Assembly: GCA_020627535.1 (NCBI GenBank)
Contig: JAHDGU010000009.1
Location: forward strand, 144,149-208,148
Source of the DNA: Saprospiraceae bacterium
Lineage (GTDB): Bacteria > Bacteroidota > Bacteroidia > Chitinophagales > Saprospiraceae
Direction: 5' to 3'
DNA: 64,000 nucleotides
Shown here: piece by piece, positions 9,916 to 18,820 of the stretch
Layout of the letters: each line of letters begins with the position of its first letter
Position numbering within the stretch: position 1 is the stretch's first letter
Translations under genes and position numbers: made by a program
Notes under the pieces: generated by a model
The model's database searches: none
Seen by the model: the letters and a program-made list of their open reading frames with translations, nothing else
Told to the model about the DNA's origin: nothing

Positions 9916-10385
9916 ATCTTGACGAATTTCTTTTTCTTTTTACCAGAAGATTGCTTTGGCTCATTGTCTGTTTCAGACCAGTGAAAGACTCTGATGTATT
10001 GATCTCCGGATTCTTTGGGCTCTGCAACGATACTCAGTGAAAATTCAGGAATCGAGATGATATGATCTTTCAGATTTACACTGGCTCGTCCGATGCGATG
10101 AGACTCTGCATCGACGACCTTGAGGATATAGTTTAGTGACTGTTCTTGCTTGACCACACCATTGATCATAGACATGCTGCTGCTATGATTGGGACCCGAT
10201 ATGAGGACAAGTCCCTCGACTTCTTGAGGAGCTGTGAAGTCCGCTTGCGCTCCCTTGATCGTATATTGGAGCTCGATGAGTTGTCCGAGCGCGACAGAGT
10301 CAGAGCTTAGATCTTGAAATATCTGTGTCTGTGCCATGCACATCAGCTGGCCTGTGGCCAGCACAAAGAGTAGTAGCTGTTTCAT
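9912..10385 (-). CDS. Short secreted BatD N-domain paralogue
   Basis: The product is about 157 residues from the ATG at 10385, which overlaps the batC stop by one base (TAATG). It has a signal peptide (MKQLLLFVLATGQLMCMAQ) and one beta-sandwich domain; ISGPNHSSSMSMINGVVKQE resembles VVGGPSRSSTDRLVNGQRSSE of the neighbouring BatD. Unlike BatD it has no membrane helix and ends in a lysine cluster (GKKKKKFVKI). It may be a periplasmic single-domain partner of BatD, or a piece left by splitting of a longer BatD; I favour a real gene because both junctions are tightly coupled. Confidence 0.75.
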   Translation of the reverse strand: MKQLLLFVLATGQLMCMAQTQIFQDLSSDSVALGQLIELQYTIKGAQADFTAPQEVEGLVLISGPNHSSSMSMINGVVKQEQSLNYILKVVDAESHRIGRASVNLKDHIISIPEFSLSIVAEPKESGDQYIRVFHWSETDNEPKQSSGKKKKKFVKI

Positions 10386-11152
10386 TACCAATCTTTTTTG
10401 ACGACTTTTTTATCTGATTTTCTATTCAATTTTTCATGCACTTTCTTTTCCTGCTCCTCTACTGATTTGAGAAGCTCTAGAGCTTTTTTTCTATTGACAT
10501 CTTCTTCTTCCTCTTCTGATGGTTCTGCTGACTCTGTTTCTTGTTCTTCGCCAGATTGTTGATCTTGTTGTTGTTGCTCCTGCTGCTGCTGTTCCTCCTG
10601 CTCTTGTTGCTGCTGATCTGACTGCTTGTCCTGCTCTTGTTGTTGCTGCTCTTGCTCCTGCTGCTCTTGGTTTTCTTGTTGATCTTGCTCTTGTTGCTGT
10701 TGCTGCTGTTGTTGTTGGATCTTCATCTGCTTGAGCGCTTCCAGCAGAAGTTTCTTCGCCTCCGCATCATCACCATTGAGCTTGATAGACTCTACAAATG
10801 ATTCTGCGCTTTCCTCAAATTCTTGATTTTGAAATTGGGCCAATCCCAGATTGAAGTAAGCCTCGGATTGATCAATGGGATTGGAAAGACCGGCTGCGGC
10901 ATTCTTGTATTTTTCGACGGCTTCCTCGTAGCGCTCTTGCTTAAAGATGGCATTGCCGAGATTGAATGATGCTCGAGGATCGTCTTTTTTCTCGAGAGAT
11001 TTTCGGTAGGCCGTCTCTGCAGAGCTATAGTCTTCGTTGAGATAATCCTTGTCACCTTGTCTACGTAGACTGTGATCATTCTGTGCCTTGACCACGGAGA
11101 CACAAGCTACCAGTATGGCACCGAGGATATAACGTATGGCGAATGATCTCAT
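10385..11152 (-). CDS. batC: BatC-like TPR protein with glutamine-rich tail
   Basis: The 255-residue protein has a signal peptide (MRSFAIRYILGAILVACVSVVKAQ), about three tetratricopeptide repeats (residues 28-140; for example SFNLGNAIFKQERYEEAVEKY and AYFNLGLAQFQNQEFEESAESF, here quoted as pattern sources) and then a low-complexity Gln/Glu segment of some 70 residues. The tail is lysine-rich. BatC proteins are periplasmic scaffolds in the Bat complex. The CAG/CAA-rich DNA at about 10560-10720 could vary in length by slippage. Confidence 0.85.
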   Translation of the reverse strand: MRSFAIRYILGAILVACVSVVKAQNDHSLRRQGDKDYLNEDYSSAETAYRKSLEKKDDPRASFNLGNAIFKQERYEEAVEKYKNAAAGLSNPIDQSEAYFNLGLAQFQNQEFEESAESFVESIKLNGDDAEAKKLLLEALKQMKIQQQQQQQQQEQDQQENQEQQEQEQQQQEQDKQSDQQQQEQEEQQQQEQQQQDQQSGEEQETESAEPSEEEEEDVNRKKALELLKSVEEQEKKVHEKLNRKSDKKVVKKDW

Positions 11153-11155
11153 AGC

Positions 11156-12169
11156 TTATGACTTTAGTGGGCGATATATTTTGCCGAAAGGCAGCAAATA
11201 GGACAACATCAATAGTAGGATGCAAATTCCCAAAAAGTACTGATAGTAGCTTACATACTCTGCAAAGCTGAGCTGCTCCGACTCAGTCTTTTCCATGTTT
11301 TCTATATCTGATTCGATGACATCGTAGACACGCTGTCCTTCTCCGATCAAAAATGATTTTCCACCACCAGCATCAGCAAGCGCCACCACTGTCTCTTTGC
11401 TCAGTCGAGTCATCACGAGCTCCCCGGTTTCATCGCGCTTATACATATTCCGCCCCTGGAACACTTCTGGAATCCTCGCGCCTTGTTCTGTACCGACACC
11501 GACGACATAGACCTTATATCCTTCTGCCTTGGCGGTCCGAGCTGCCTCCAGATCACCTTCTTCGTGATTTTCTCCATCTGTGATAAGGATGATGGATCCA
11601 GGACGCTTGTCGGTCTTGGGAAATGTATTGACACAGGTCTTGATGGCTTCTGCCAAATTTGTTCCTTGTGTAGCAGCGAGCTGTGGGTCTGCGGATGTCA
11701 AGAATAGCTTGAGTGCGGCGTAGTCTGTGGTCATCGGCACTTGCACATAAGCATCATGTGCAAAGAGAACGAGCCCAATGCGCTCACCCTTGAGTCGGTC
11801 AATCATCCGATCGGCAAAGAGCTTGGTCCGCTCGAGTCTACTGGGCTTCACATCATCTGCAAGCATGCTCGAACTGATATCGATGGCGATGATGACATCT
11901 GTGCTGCTCACCTTGACCTTCTCCTTTTTGCGGCCCCACTGCGGATTGACCAGTGCGATGATGCCGAGGAGGACTGCCACGCTAAGCAGGATGGTCTTCC
12001 ACAGATCTGCTCTCGGCATCACGGAGTAGCTGATCCGATCCATAGAGTCTAGATGCCCGATGCGCTCTGCTCTCCTTCTGCGCAGCCAACCACTGAGCCA
12101 CCAGATTGCCCAGATGAGGACAATCAGCAAGCAAAGTGCGATATATTCTGGATGTTCGCTCTTAAACAT
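11156..12169 (-). CDS. batB: BatB-like VWA-domain membrane protein
   Basis: The 337-residue protein has N-terminal membrane helices (two before residue 80), a von Willebrand A domain with the metal-ion site AIDISSSM (DxSxS) near residue 95 and ITDGENHE later, and a C-terminal membrane helix (YFLGICILLLMLSYLLPF). This is the Bat VWA layout: a large domain facing the periplasm held by helices at both ends. It begins 1 base before the batA stop codon region and ends 3 bases before batC. Confidence 0.88.
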   Translation of the reverse strand: MFKSEHPEYIALCLLIVLIWAIWWLSGWLRRRRAERIGHLDSMDRISYSVMPRADLWKTILLSVAVLLGIIALVNPQWGRKKEKVKVSSTDVIIAIDISSSMLADDVKPSRLERTKLFADRMIDRLKGERIGLVLFAHDAYVQVPMTTDYAALKLFLTSADPQLAATQGTNLAEAIKTCVNTFPKTDKRPGSIILITDGENHEEGDLEAARTAKAEGYKVYVVGVGTEQGARIPEVFQGRNMYKRDETGELVMTRLSKETVVALADAGGGKSFLIGEGQRVYDVIESDIENMEKTESEQLSFAEYVSYYQYFLGICILLLMLSYLLPFGKIYRPLKS

Positions 12170-13177
12170 CTAGGGAAATACTTTGAGGATGGTGTGTTGG
12201 AGAAGGAATATGAGTAACCATAGGCCGAGTCCGAGCATGACGAATTTGGGGTATTCCTCAGAGTAGCGCTTGATGGTGGTGACTTCGATTTCGGTTTTCT
12301 CAAGTGCATCAATCTCTTCGTAGACCTCTTTCAGTCCTTGCTCATCAGTAGCGCGGTAGTACTTGCCACCGGTCATACGGCTGATCCGTCGGAGTAGTGC
12401 CTCATCGATCTCTACCTTGGCAAGACCATACACGAAGGATCCATCTGCACGACGACTCACTGGTGACATTGCTCGACCTAGCGATCCGATACCGATGGTG
12501 TAGACCTTGATCTCAAACTCTTTGGCAATATTGGCTGCCTGTAGAGGCTTGACATATCCAGCATTGTTGACACCGTCTGTCAGAAGTATGATAGTACGAC
12601 TCTTGGCTTCACTGTCTTTGAGTCGATTGACCGCACTGGCAAGACCCATACCGATGGCGGTGCCATCTTCGAGTTGACCACAGTCAAGTCCGCTGAGAAA
12701 CTGTCGGATCAGTCCGTGGTCCGTGGTGAGTGGACTCTGTGTATAGCTCTCACCAGCAAAGACAGTAAGACCAAATCTGTCATACTTGCGATCCGCCACA
12801 AAGTCGCTCGCCACAGTCTTGGCGACAGAGATGCGATTGGGCTCAAAATCTCTGGAGAGCATACTCGAAGAAAGATCCATGACCATCATGATATCGATTC
12901 CCTCGGCTTTGATTTTTTCTTCTTTGAGGAGAGATCTGGGTCTTGCCATCGCGATGATGAGCATGCCTAGTGCGATGAGTTTGAGGTAGGGTAAGGCTTT
13001 TGCTACGATGCTCAGGAGGTCTAGGCTTCCGCCAAAAGGATCGAGACTGGGAAATCCCATGCGATTGGTCCTCTTGCGTGCGATGAACCATTGGTACAGC
13101 ACCAGCAGCGGCAGTAGCAATAGTGCCGATAGCCAAAGCGGATTGACAAATTCGATATTTTGCCAGTAGTTGATCAC
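12170..13177 (-). CDS. batA: BatA-like VWA-domain membrane protein
   Basis: The 335-residue protein has the same layout as BatB: N-terminal helices (PLWLSALLLLPLLVLYQW), a VWA domain with VMDLSSSM near residue 100 and LLTDGVNNAG, and a C-terminal helix (FVMLGLGLWLLIFLL). The start is GTG at 13177, forming a GTGA overlap with the preceding gene's stop. Two adjacent VWA proteins are standard in Bat operons. Confidence 0.88.
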   Translation of the reverse strand: MINYWQNIEFVNPLWLSALLLLPLLVLYQWFIARKRTNRMGFPSLDPFGGSLDLLSIVAKALPYLKLIALGMLIIAMARPRSLLKEEKIKAEGIDIMMVMDLSSSMLSRDFEPNRISVAKTVASDFVADRKYDRFGLTVFAGESYTQSPLTTDHGLIRQFLSGLDCGQLEDGTAIGMGLASAVNRLKDSEAKSRTIILLTDGVNNAGYVKPLQAANIAKEFEIKVYTIGIGSLGRAMSPVSRRADGSFVYGLAKVEIDEALLRRISRMTGGKYYRATDEQGLKEVYEEIDALEKTEIEVTTIKRYSEEYPKFVMLGLGLWLLIFLLQHTILKVFP

Positions 13178-14088
13178 TCCTCTTCTGTGCTTTTGGATGT
13201 TGCTTCCATCTCTCTGATGAAGGTTCTTGCCCCGTTGAGCAGTCTCAGATTGGACTCCATAGGCGGCTCAGCTTTGGCATATTTCACAAGGTCACTGAGC
13301 TCTAGGAGTTCTTTGAGCAAAGAGCTCTGAGAAGAGTTGAGGCGCAGTTTTTTGACGTAAGTCAAAATCTCTCTTGTCGTCGACTCAGGCGCCGGGATCT
13401 GATAACCATCCTCTAGGTACCGACGGGTGATCATAGAGAGCTGCGTCTGATGCTCTTTGTATCTGCCTGACTCCCAGAGCGCTGCTTGTTCTAGTTCATC
13501 CAGCGCTGCATATGCCTTGACGTGGGCTGGTATTGGCGGTGGCGCAGCCTCCACTGGGTCAATAGGTTTCTTCCGACGTGTCCACCACATGATGAGCGGT
13601 ATGAGCAGTACGATACCAAGGACCACGAGCATGGGTAGCAAAAAGTCTCTGAGGCTCAAGCCCTCTTTGAAGATATCCTTGATGTCAAGATCATCTAGTG
13701 AGGTGTCAGCAAAGCTTACGCCAAATGGTAAGGGATTGGAGAGAAGTGTATCAATCTGATTTCCCTTGGCAGCGATGGCCGTGATGGGATTCATGATGTA
13801 CTGTCCAGTATCGTATATCGAGAAGGTTACTTCCTTGACCCACTGTCTATTGTCCTGTAGCTTCCACTCGGTCTCTTCGATTACTCGCCACATCGGAATG
13901 TCCTCAGCGATCTGCTCCAGGCCGACAAAGGCGATCTCGTCATAAGGCTTGGCTACCGTGAGCTTCAGCGTATTTTGCGTGCCAAGCTGCATATTGACAC
14001 TATCGACTCTGACCTTGAATATCTGTGCGTCTAGATGACTGAGACTGCACCAAGCGAGCAAGAGATATGTGAAAGTCCGCCTGATCAT
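13174..14088 (-). CDS. Bat-operon membrane protein (DUF4381-like position)
   Basis: The 304-residue protein has a signal peptide (MIRRTFTYLLLAWCSLSHLDAQ), a periplasmic beta domain to about residue 150, one membrane helix (FLLPMLVVLGIVLLIPLIMWW) and a cytoplasmic helical domain. It occupies the position between DUF58 and BatA that is filled in many Bat operons by a poorly named membrane protein; DUF4381-type is my best guess. It overlaps DUF58 by 4 bases (ATGA) and BatA by 4 bases (GTGA). Confidence 0.78.
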   Translation of the reverse strand: MIRRTFTYLLLAWCSLSHLDAQIFKVRVDSVNMQLGTQNTLKLTVAKPYDEIAFVGLEQIAEDIPMWRVIEETEWKLQDNRQWVKEVTFSIYDTGQYIMNPITAIAAKGNQIDTLLSNPLPFGVSFADTSLDDLDIKDIFKEGLSLRDFLLPMLVVLGIVLLIPLIMWWTRRKKPIDPVEAAPPPIPAHVKAYAALDELEQAALWESGRYKEHQTQLSMITRRYLEDGYQIPAPESTTREILTYVKKLRLNSSQSSLLKELLELSDLVKYAKAEPPMESNLRLLNGARTFIREMEATSKSTEEE

Positions 14089-14963
14089 TTTGCTCTTTTT
14101 TTGAAGAGTTTGACAAGCTCTTGGATGTAAGCGTCTCCGACGGTGAGATCTATCCGGTCTGCGCTACAGCGATTGAAGGCATCTTCAAAATAGCTATCCC
14201 GAGATGAGATCCAGTCTGCATATTTTTTGCGGAGTTTGCGGCTCCATGTGTTGACGAGTTTGTACTTGCCAGCTTCTACATCCCACAGCCTCATCAATCC
14301 TGCAGATGGCAGCTCCCGCTCACTCGGGTCAAGTATTCTCAGACCAATCACATCGTGCCGTCTGCTCACGATACTGAGCGCATCGGCGTATTGCGTGTCA
14401 AGGAAGTCCGAGAGCACGAAGATGATCGCTCTCTTTCGGAGTACATTATTGATGTATCGTAAGGTCTCGGCGATATCGGTTCCTTGACCTTGCGTCTCTC
14501 TTGCGACGAGCTCACGGATGATCTTGAGGATGTGTGTACGCCCTTTGCGCGGGACGATATAGTCTTCCACTTGATCTGTGAAGAAGACGGCACCAATCTT
14601 ATCATTGTTTCTTTCGGCGCTGAAAGCCAGCACCGCAGAGATCTCTGTGATCATGTCTGATCGTAGCTGAGATTGTAGCCCATAAAATGAGCTTGCACTC
14701 ATATCCACAAGAAGGACGACCGTGAGCTCGCGCTCCTCTTCGAATACCTTGACAAAGGGCTCATTCATCCGAGCTGTGACATTCCAGTCTATGTTTCTCA
14801 CATCATCACCGTAGTGATAGTCTCTCACTTCGCTGAATGACATACCGCGTCCCTTGAAGGCGCTTTGATAGCTGCCAGAAAATAGATCCGAGCTGAGATG
14901 TCGTGTTTTGATCTCTATTCTTCGGACCTTCTTGATGAGTTCGGCCGTATTGAGTTCGCTCAT
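14085..14963 (-). CDS. DUF58 (MoxR-associated) protein
   Basis: The 292-residue soluble protein contains the DUF58 core GRGMSFSEVRDYHYGDDVRNIDW near residues 38-60 (key residues R, Y, D, R, I, D, W) and a VWA-like fold after it with LLVDMSASS. DUF58 proteins accompany MoxR ATPases and are thought to pass signals or load metal to the Bat VWA proteins; the mechanism is not settled. It begins 10 bases after moxR ends. Confidence 0.88.
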   Translation of the reverse strand: MSELNTAELIKKVRRIEIKTRHLSSDLFSGSYQSAFKGRGMSFSEVRDYHYGDDVRNIDWNVTARMNEPFVKVFEEERELTVVLLVDMSASSFYGLQSQLRSDMITEISAVLAFSAERNNDKIGAVFFTDQVEDYIVPRKGRTHILKIIRELVARETQGQGTDIAETLRYINNVLRKRAIIFVLSDFLDTQYADALSIVSRRHDVIGLRILDPSERELPSAGLMRLWDVEAGKYKLVNTWSRKLRKKYADWISSRDSYFEDAFNRCSADRIDLTVGDAYIQELVKLFKKRAK

Positions 14964-14973
14964 ACTGATCTAG

Positions 14974-15969
14974 CTAGAGGATATCTACAGCATTGAGGAT
15001 GCGACGGATGATGTCTTCTGTAGTGATGTTTTCTGCCTCGGCTTCGTAGCTCAGGCCGATACGATGGCGAAGGACATCATAGCAGACTTCTCGCACGTCT
15101 TCAGGGATGACAAATCCGCGTTGATTGATGAATGCCATGGCTTTGCTGGCGCGGGCAAGATTGATGCTTGCTCTTGGTGATGCACCATAGGACACGAGTG
15201 GTTTGAGCTCTGCTAGAGCTGGTTTGTCGGAGCCTCTGGTCGCAAAGACAATGTCCAGGATGTACTGTTCTATCTTCTCATCCATATAGACCTCATTGAC
15301 AGTCTCTCTGGCTCTGACGATGTCCTTGGGTGACACGATCGCTGGCACAGCTTGGTGTACTTGACCGCTGAGATTACGTCGCACGATCTCGCGCTCATCT
15401 TCCATATCTGGATACTCAATCTTCACTTTGAGCATGAATCGATCGACCTGTGCCTCAGGCAAAGGATAAGTGCCTTCTTGCTCGATAGGATTCTGTGTAG
15501 CGAGTACCAGGAATGGTTCATCCATCTTGAAGGTTTCGTTTCCGATAGTGACCTGACGCTCTTGCATCGCTTCTAGAAGCGCACTCTGGACCTTGGCTGG
15601 TGCACGATTGATCTCATCGGCAAGAATGAAGTTGCTGAATATAGGTCCTTTGCGGATGCTGAAATCATTCTTACCGGGATTGTAAATCATGGTACCGATG
15701 ATATCCGCAGGAAGCAAATCAGGTGTGAACTGGATGCGCTGAAAGTCCGCCTTGACTGATGATGCCAAGGTTTTAATGGCCAATGTCTTTGCGAGACCAG
15801 GTAGACCCTCGAGAAGGATGTGCCCGTTGGCAAGTAGGCCAAGCAGCAAGCGATTCATCATCTTGTCCTGACCGACGATGATATTGCTCGTGGACTCTAG
15901 GATCTTCTCTACAAATTGGCTCTCTATGCGAATCTTTTGCGTGAGTGCTTCTATGTCTACAGAATTCAT
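14974..15969 (-). CDS. moxR: MoxR-type AAA+ ATPase
   Basis: I use the ATG at 15969 (MNSVDIEAL), giving 331 residues; the frame extends 20 residues further but that tail is not typical. Walker A is GLPGLAKT at residues 55-62, Walker B is FILADEIN, followed by the MoxR signature region RAPAKVQSALLEAMQE. MoxR proteins are chaperone-like ATPases that act with VWA-domain partners, here DUF58, BatA and BatB. It is the promoter-proximal gene of the whole minus-strand run down to 2360; a 54-base gap separates it from the divergent gene at 16024. I see no exact TAnnTTTG box in that gap. Confidence 0.92.
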   Translation of the reverse strand: MNSVDIEALTQKIRIESQFVEKILESTSNIIVGQDKMMNRLLLGLLANGHILLEGLPGLAKTLAIKTLASSVKADFQRIQFTPDLLPADIIGTMIYNPGKNDFSIRKGPIFSNFILADEINRAPAKVQSALLEAMQERQVTIGNETFKMDEPFLVLATQNPIEQEGTYPLPEAQVDRFMLKVKIEYPDMEDEREIVRRNLSGQVHQAVPAIVSPKDIVRARETVNEVYMDEKIEQYILDIVFATRGSDKPALAELKPLVSYGASPRASINLARASKAMAFINQRGFVIPEDVREVCYDVLRHRIGLSYEAEAENITTEDIIRRILNAVDIL

Positions 15970-16023
15970 ATACAGTACTTTTACACTTTCTATTTTCTGA
16001 CGCACAAATTTCTCATTTCTCTG

Positions 16024-16719
16024 ATGCAATTGTCAAGTCGATTTGATTTCTTCCCAAAGCTTGTAGCCTTGAGTTCTTATCAGATTCGGATTTTGGTTCT
16101 TTTGTTCATATTAGCATTTTTTAGCACCGTCTCTCTGGAAGCTCAAGACGCCAGACGCCAACTTGCCAAGGAGCGCATCGAGAATCTCAGAGACGGGTAT
16201 CTCATCGTCGTCATGAAGTCTCAGCAAAAGAAGCTTGACATCATAGAGCTGAGCCTTGAAGCAGGAGATATGGATAAGCGACAAATCAAAGAACTACGAC
16301 GCGAAAAAAAGCGTGCTCTCAAGGAGCGAGCCAAGTATACCAAGGATCTTAGGCAAGCGATAGAAGGAGTGTATGATTTTTCAAAATTTGCCTTCATCTA
16401 TGATCACGATGTCAAAGCACTTTTACAAGATCCTACGGCTCCTCTGGTGTTTGAGGGTAGCTCGATGACCCTAAGCTCTTTACCCCAAGACACTGATATT
16501 TTTTTTCTTCGAGAGGAAAAGCTTGACGTCTCCAATTACAGTGGGATGCGTGCATTTATGGTCAAGTCCGCAGAGATGAATGACATTTCCAAGCCTTTCC
16601 CCAATGGATTCAGGAGATTTGTCGCCCTCAAAGAGCTGAAGATGAAAGTCATCGTAGAAGCTATTAATCAGGCGTTCCACGTCTTTTTGGCGAAAGCCGG
16701 AGAACCAGACTACCAATGA
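16024..16719 (+). CDS. Secreted or membrane-anchored hypothetical protein
   Basis: Starting at the ATG at 16024 gives 231 residues with a hydrophobic segment at about 19-40 (IRILVLLFILAFFSTVSLEAQ) that looks like a signal peptide, then a highly charged helical region (residues 42-105) and a mixed domain. I do not recognise a family. It is divergent from moxR and overlaps the DinB-like gene by 4 bases (ATGA). A copy of the dispersed TTTTGGCGAAAGCC word lies at 16685-16698, encoding FLAKAG near its C-terminus. Confidence 0.72.
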   Translation: MQLSSRFDFFPKLVALSSYQIRILVLLFILAFFSTVSLEAQDARRQLAKERIENLRDGYLIVVMKSQQKKLDIIELSLEAGDMDKRQIKELRREKKRALKERAKYTKDLRQAIEGVYDFSKFAFIYDHDVKALLQDPTAPLVFEGSSMTLSSLPQDTDIFFLREEKLDVSNYSGMRAFMVKSAEMNDISKPFPNGFRRFVALKELKMKVIVEAINQAFHVFLAKAGEPDYQ

Positions 16720-17201
16720 TCATGCATACGCCGATAGGTCAGCAACTTGCCCGTCAACTGAGAGAGTATTTCTTTGGCCCTAGCTTTACCGGTACCTACA
16801 TGCAAGAGCTCCTCGAAGATCTCCGCCTGGAGCAAGCGCAGATGACCATCGGTGAGCACAATACCATACTTGCGCTCGTCTATCATATCAACTATTATAT
16901 CGCAGGTGTGCTAGTGGTATTGCGAGGCGGTGAGCTGACCATCAAGGATCGCTACTCCTATGATCATCCAGCTGTTGAAACTGAGCAGGAGTGGAAGGCG
17001 CTGGTGGATCGCTCGTATAGAGATGCTGAGGCTTTCGCCAAAATGCTCGAACAAATCAAAGATCAAGATTTCTATGAGCCCTTCGTGGATGAGAAGTATG
17101 GTAGCTATCTCAGGAATATGGTGGGACTCCTAGAGCACTCGCACTACCACCTCGGACAGATCGCACTGCTCAAGAAGCTGATCTTAGCCCAAGACAAGTA
17201 G
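16716..17201 (+). CDS. DinB-like four-helix protein
   Basis: The 161-residue protein looks like a DinB/DUF1572 superfamily member: four helices with His residues spaced as metal ligands (LALVYHINYY near residue 50, and HSHYHLGQ near residue 142). These proteins often bind divalent metal and some are thiol transferases; no substrate is evident. The start overlaps the preceding stop (ATGA). A reverse-oriented copy of the dispersed word lies at 17030-17043 and encodes AFAKM. Confidence 0.8.
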   Translation: MIMHTPIGQQLARQLREYFFGPSFTGTYMQELLEDLRLEQAQMTIGEHNTILALVYHINYYIAGVLVVLRGGELTIKDRYSYDHPAVETEQEWKALVDRSYRDAEAFAKMLEQIKDQDFYEPFVDEKYGSYLRNMVGLLEHSHYHLGQIALLKKLILAQDK

Positions 17202-17252
17202 TCTAGCGTAGCAATCTGTGTACTTTTGCTGGCTTCAAAAGCACGTGTAGCC

Positions 17253-18770
17253 ATGCATCAATATATCCGCCAATTTGCCGAATATGTAGACAAGACCGTC
17301 ACTGCCAAGGGATGGGTCGCCAATATGCGCGATAGCAAGACCAATATCTTCATTGTACTTCGAGATGGAACTGGATTTGCTCAGGCAGTGGTATCACTCG
17401 ACGTGGTTGGTGAAGAGCAGTTTGAAATCGCCAAGCGACTGACCCAAGAGAGTGCTGTGGCCCTGAAGGGGAAAGTGGTCGCGGACGAGCGACAGATCGG
17501 AGGCTATGAGCTGCAGGTAGAGAGCCTAGAAGTGTATCACGTCTCCGAGGAGTATCCGATATCCAACAAGGAGCATGGTGTACGATTTCTTGCCGACAAG
17601 CGGCACCTGTGGCTGCGCTCCAAGCGCCAGTGGGCGATCATGCAAGTCCGCAATGCGATCATCATTGCGATCCATGACTTTTTCCAGAGCAAGGGCTTCA
17701 TCCAGATGGATAGCCCGATTTTCACAGGCAATGCCGTAGAAGGTACGACCACTCTGTTTGGCACAGACTTCTTCGGCGAGACGGCTTATCTCGCGCAGTC
17801 GGGACAGCTCTACGGAGAGGCCATGGCCATGGCTCATGGGGCGATTTACACATTCGGACCTACTTTCCGCGCAGAGAAGTCAGATACGCCAAGACACCTC
17901 GCGGAGTTTTGGATGATCGAGCCAGAGATGGCTTTCTATGATCTGGACATGAATATGGACCTCATCGAAGAGTTCGTCAAGAGTGTAGTGAGACAGGTGG
18001 TCGATCGATGTAGACCTCAGCTCGAGATGCTGGATCGCGACGTAGATAAGTTGATGAAGATCGATCAGGAATTTGTACGTCTCTCGTATGATGATGCGAT
18101 CGCTATCCTCAAGGGTGAGAAGGAGATCAATGGACGCAATGCCATTACGATACAGGAAGAGGATCTGGCTTCCGCCAAAAAGGCTATTGAAGAGAAGACA
18201 GCAGAAATTGCAGAGCGAGAAGCTGCCATCAAGGGCGGCGTGAAAAAAGGTGTGCGCAAGTTTAACGAGACGCGCATCCTACAACTTCGCAAGGAGATTG
18301 CTAATCATGAAGAGCAGCTCAGAAACATTCCCAAGTGGATCGAGTCTGCCAGAAACTTTGTGCACGGTGAGGACTTTGGGAATAGCGATGAGACCGTATT
18401 GACCAAGGTCTTTGATGCCCCTGTATTCGTATACAACTGGCCAGCACCGATCAAGGCCTTTTATATGAAAGAGGTCGAGGGCGATCCCAACTATGTCAAG
18501 GGTGTCGATCTTCTTGCGCCAGATGGGCATGGAGAGATCGTGGGTGGCTCAGAGCGAGAGAACAGTCTTGCGATTCTAGAGCGCAAGATCAAAGAACACG
18601 ACCTTCCGATGGAAGCTTTTGAGTGGTACCTAGATCTGAGACGCTTTGGTTCGGTACCTCATGCAGGATTTGGACTTGGGCTTGAGAGACTGGTAAGATG
18701 GATTTGTGACATCCACCACTTGAGAGAGACGATTCCATTTCCGAGACGGTACGGAAGGTTGTTTCCGTAA
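17253..18770 (+). CDS. asnS: Asparaginyl-tRNA synthetase
   Basis: Attaches asparagine to tRNA-Asn. From the ATG at 17253 the protein has 505 residues; the frame extends to a TTG at 17226 but the ATG matches the usual N-terminus. An OB-fold anticodon domain (residues 1-110; VTAKGWVANMRDSK) precedes a class II core with motif 2 (TFRAEKSDTPRHLAEFWM), GGSERE, and motif 3 (GFGLGLERLV). A lysine/glutamate-rich helical insertion at about residues 280-350 makes it longer than a typical bacterial AsnRS of roughly 465 residues. A copy of the dispersed word is at 18167-18180, inside the insertion. Confidence 0.95.
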   Translation: MHQYIRQFAEYVDKTVTAKGWVANMRDSKTNIFIVLRDGTGFAQAVVSLDVVGEEQFEIAKRLTQESAVALKGKVVADERQIGGYELQVESLEVYHVSEEYPISNKEHGVRFLADKRHLWLRSKRQWAIMQVRNAIIIAIHDFFQSKGFIQMDSPIFTGNAVEGTTTLFGTDFFGETAYLAQSGQLYGEAMAMAHGAIYTFGPTFRAEKSDTPRHLAEFWMIEPEMAFYDLDMNMDLIEEFVKSVVRQVVDRCRPQLEMLDRDVDKLMKIDQEFVRLSYDDAIAILKGEKEINGRNAITIQEEDLASAKKAIEEKTAEIAEREAAIKGGVKKGVRKFNETRILQLRKEIANHEEQLRNIPKWIESARNFVHGEDFGNSDETVLTKVFDAPVFVYNWPAPIKAFYMKEVEGDPNYVKGVDLLAPDGHGEIVGGSERENSLAILERKIKEHDLPMEAFEWYLDLRRFGSVPHAGFGLGLERLVRWICDIHHLRETIPFPRRYGRLFP

Positions 18771-18791
18771 AATGGGTGTGGGTGTCTGTTT

Positions 18792-18814
18792 CTCGTGCGC
18801 CTTCCGGCGCCGAG
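18792..18814. repeat. Dispersed GC hairpin (variant stem GCGCC/GGCGC)
   Basis: A 23-base hairpin with outer arms CTCG/CGAG and inner arms GCGCC/GGCGC around a TTCC loop. It lies between the convergent ends of asnS and the DUF4198 gene, so it could act as a shared terminator. Related hairpins at 40115, 40358 and 59846 have inner arms GCGCG/CGCGC, so the stem is kept by paired changes. Confidence 0.7.
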
Positions 18815-18820
18815 TGCCGA

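Noticed and set aside
11171..11186. TTTTGCCGAAAGGCAG as another copy of the dispersed word
   Set aside because: It differs at two positions of the core (GCC/GGC exchanged), so I do not count it.
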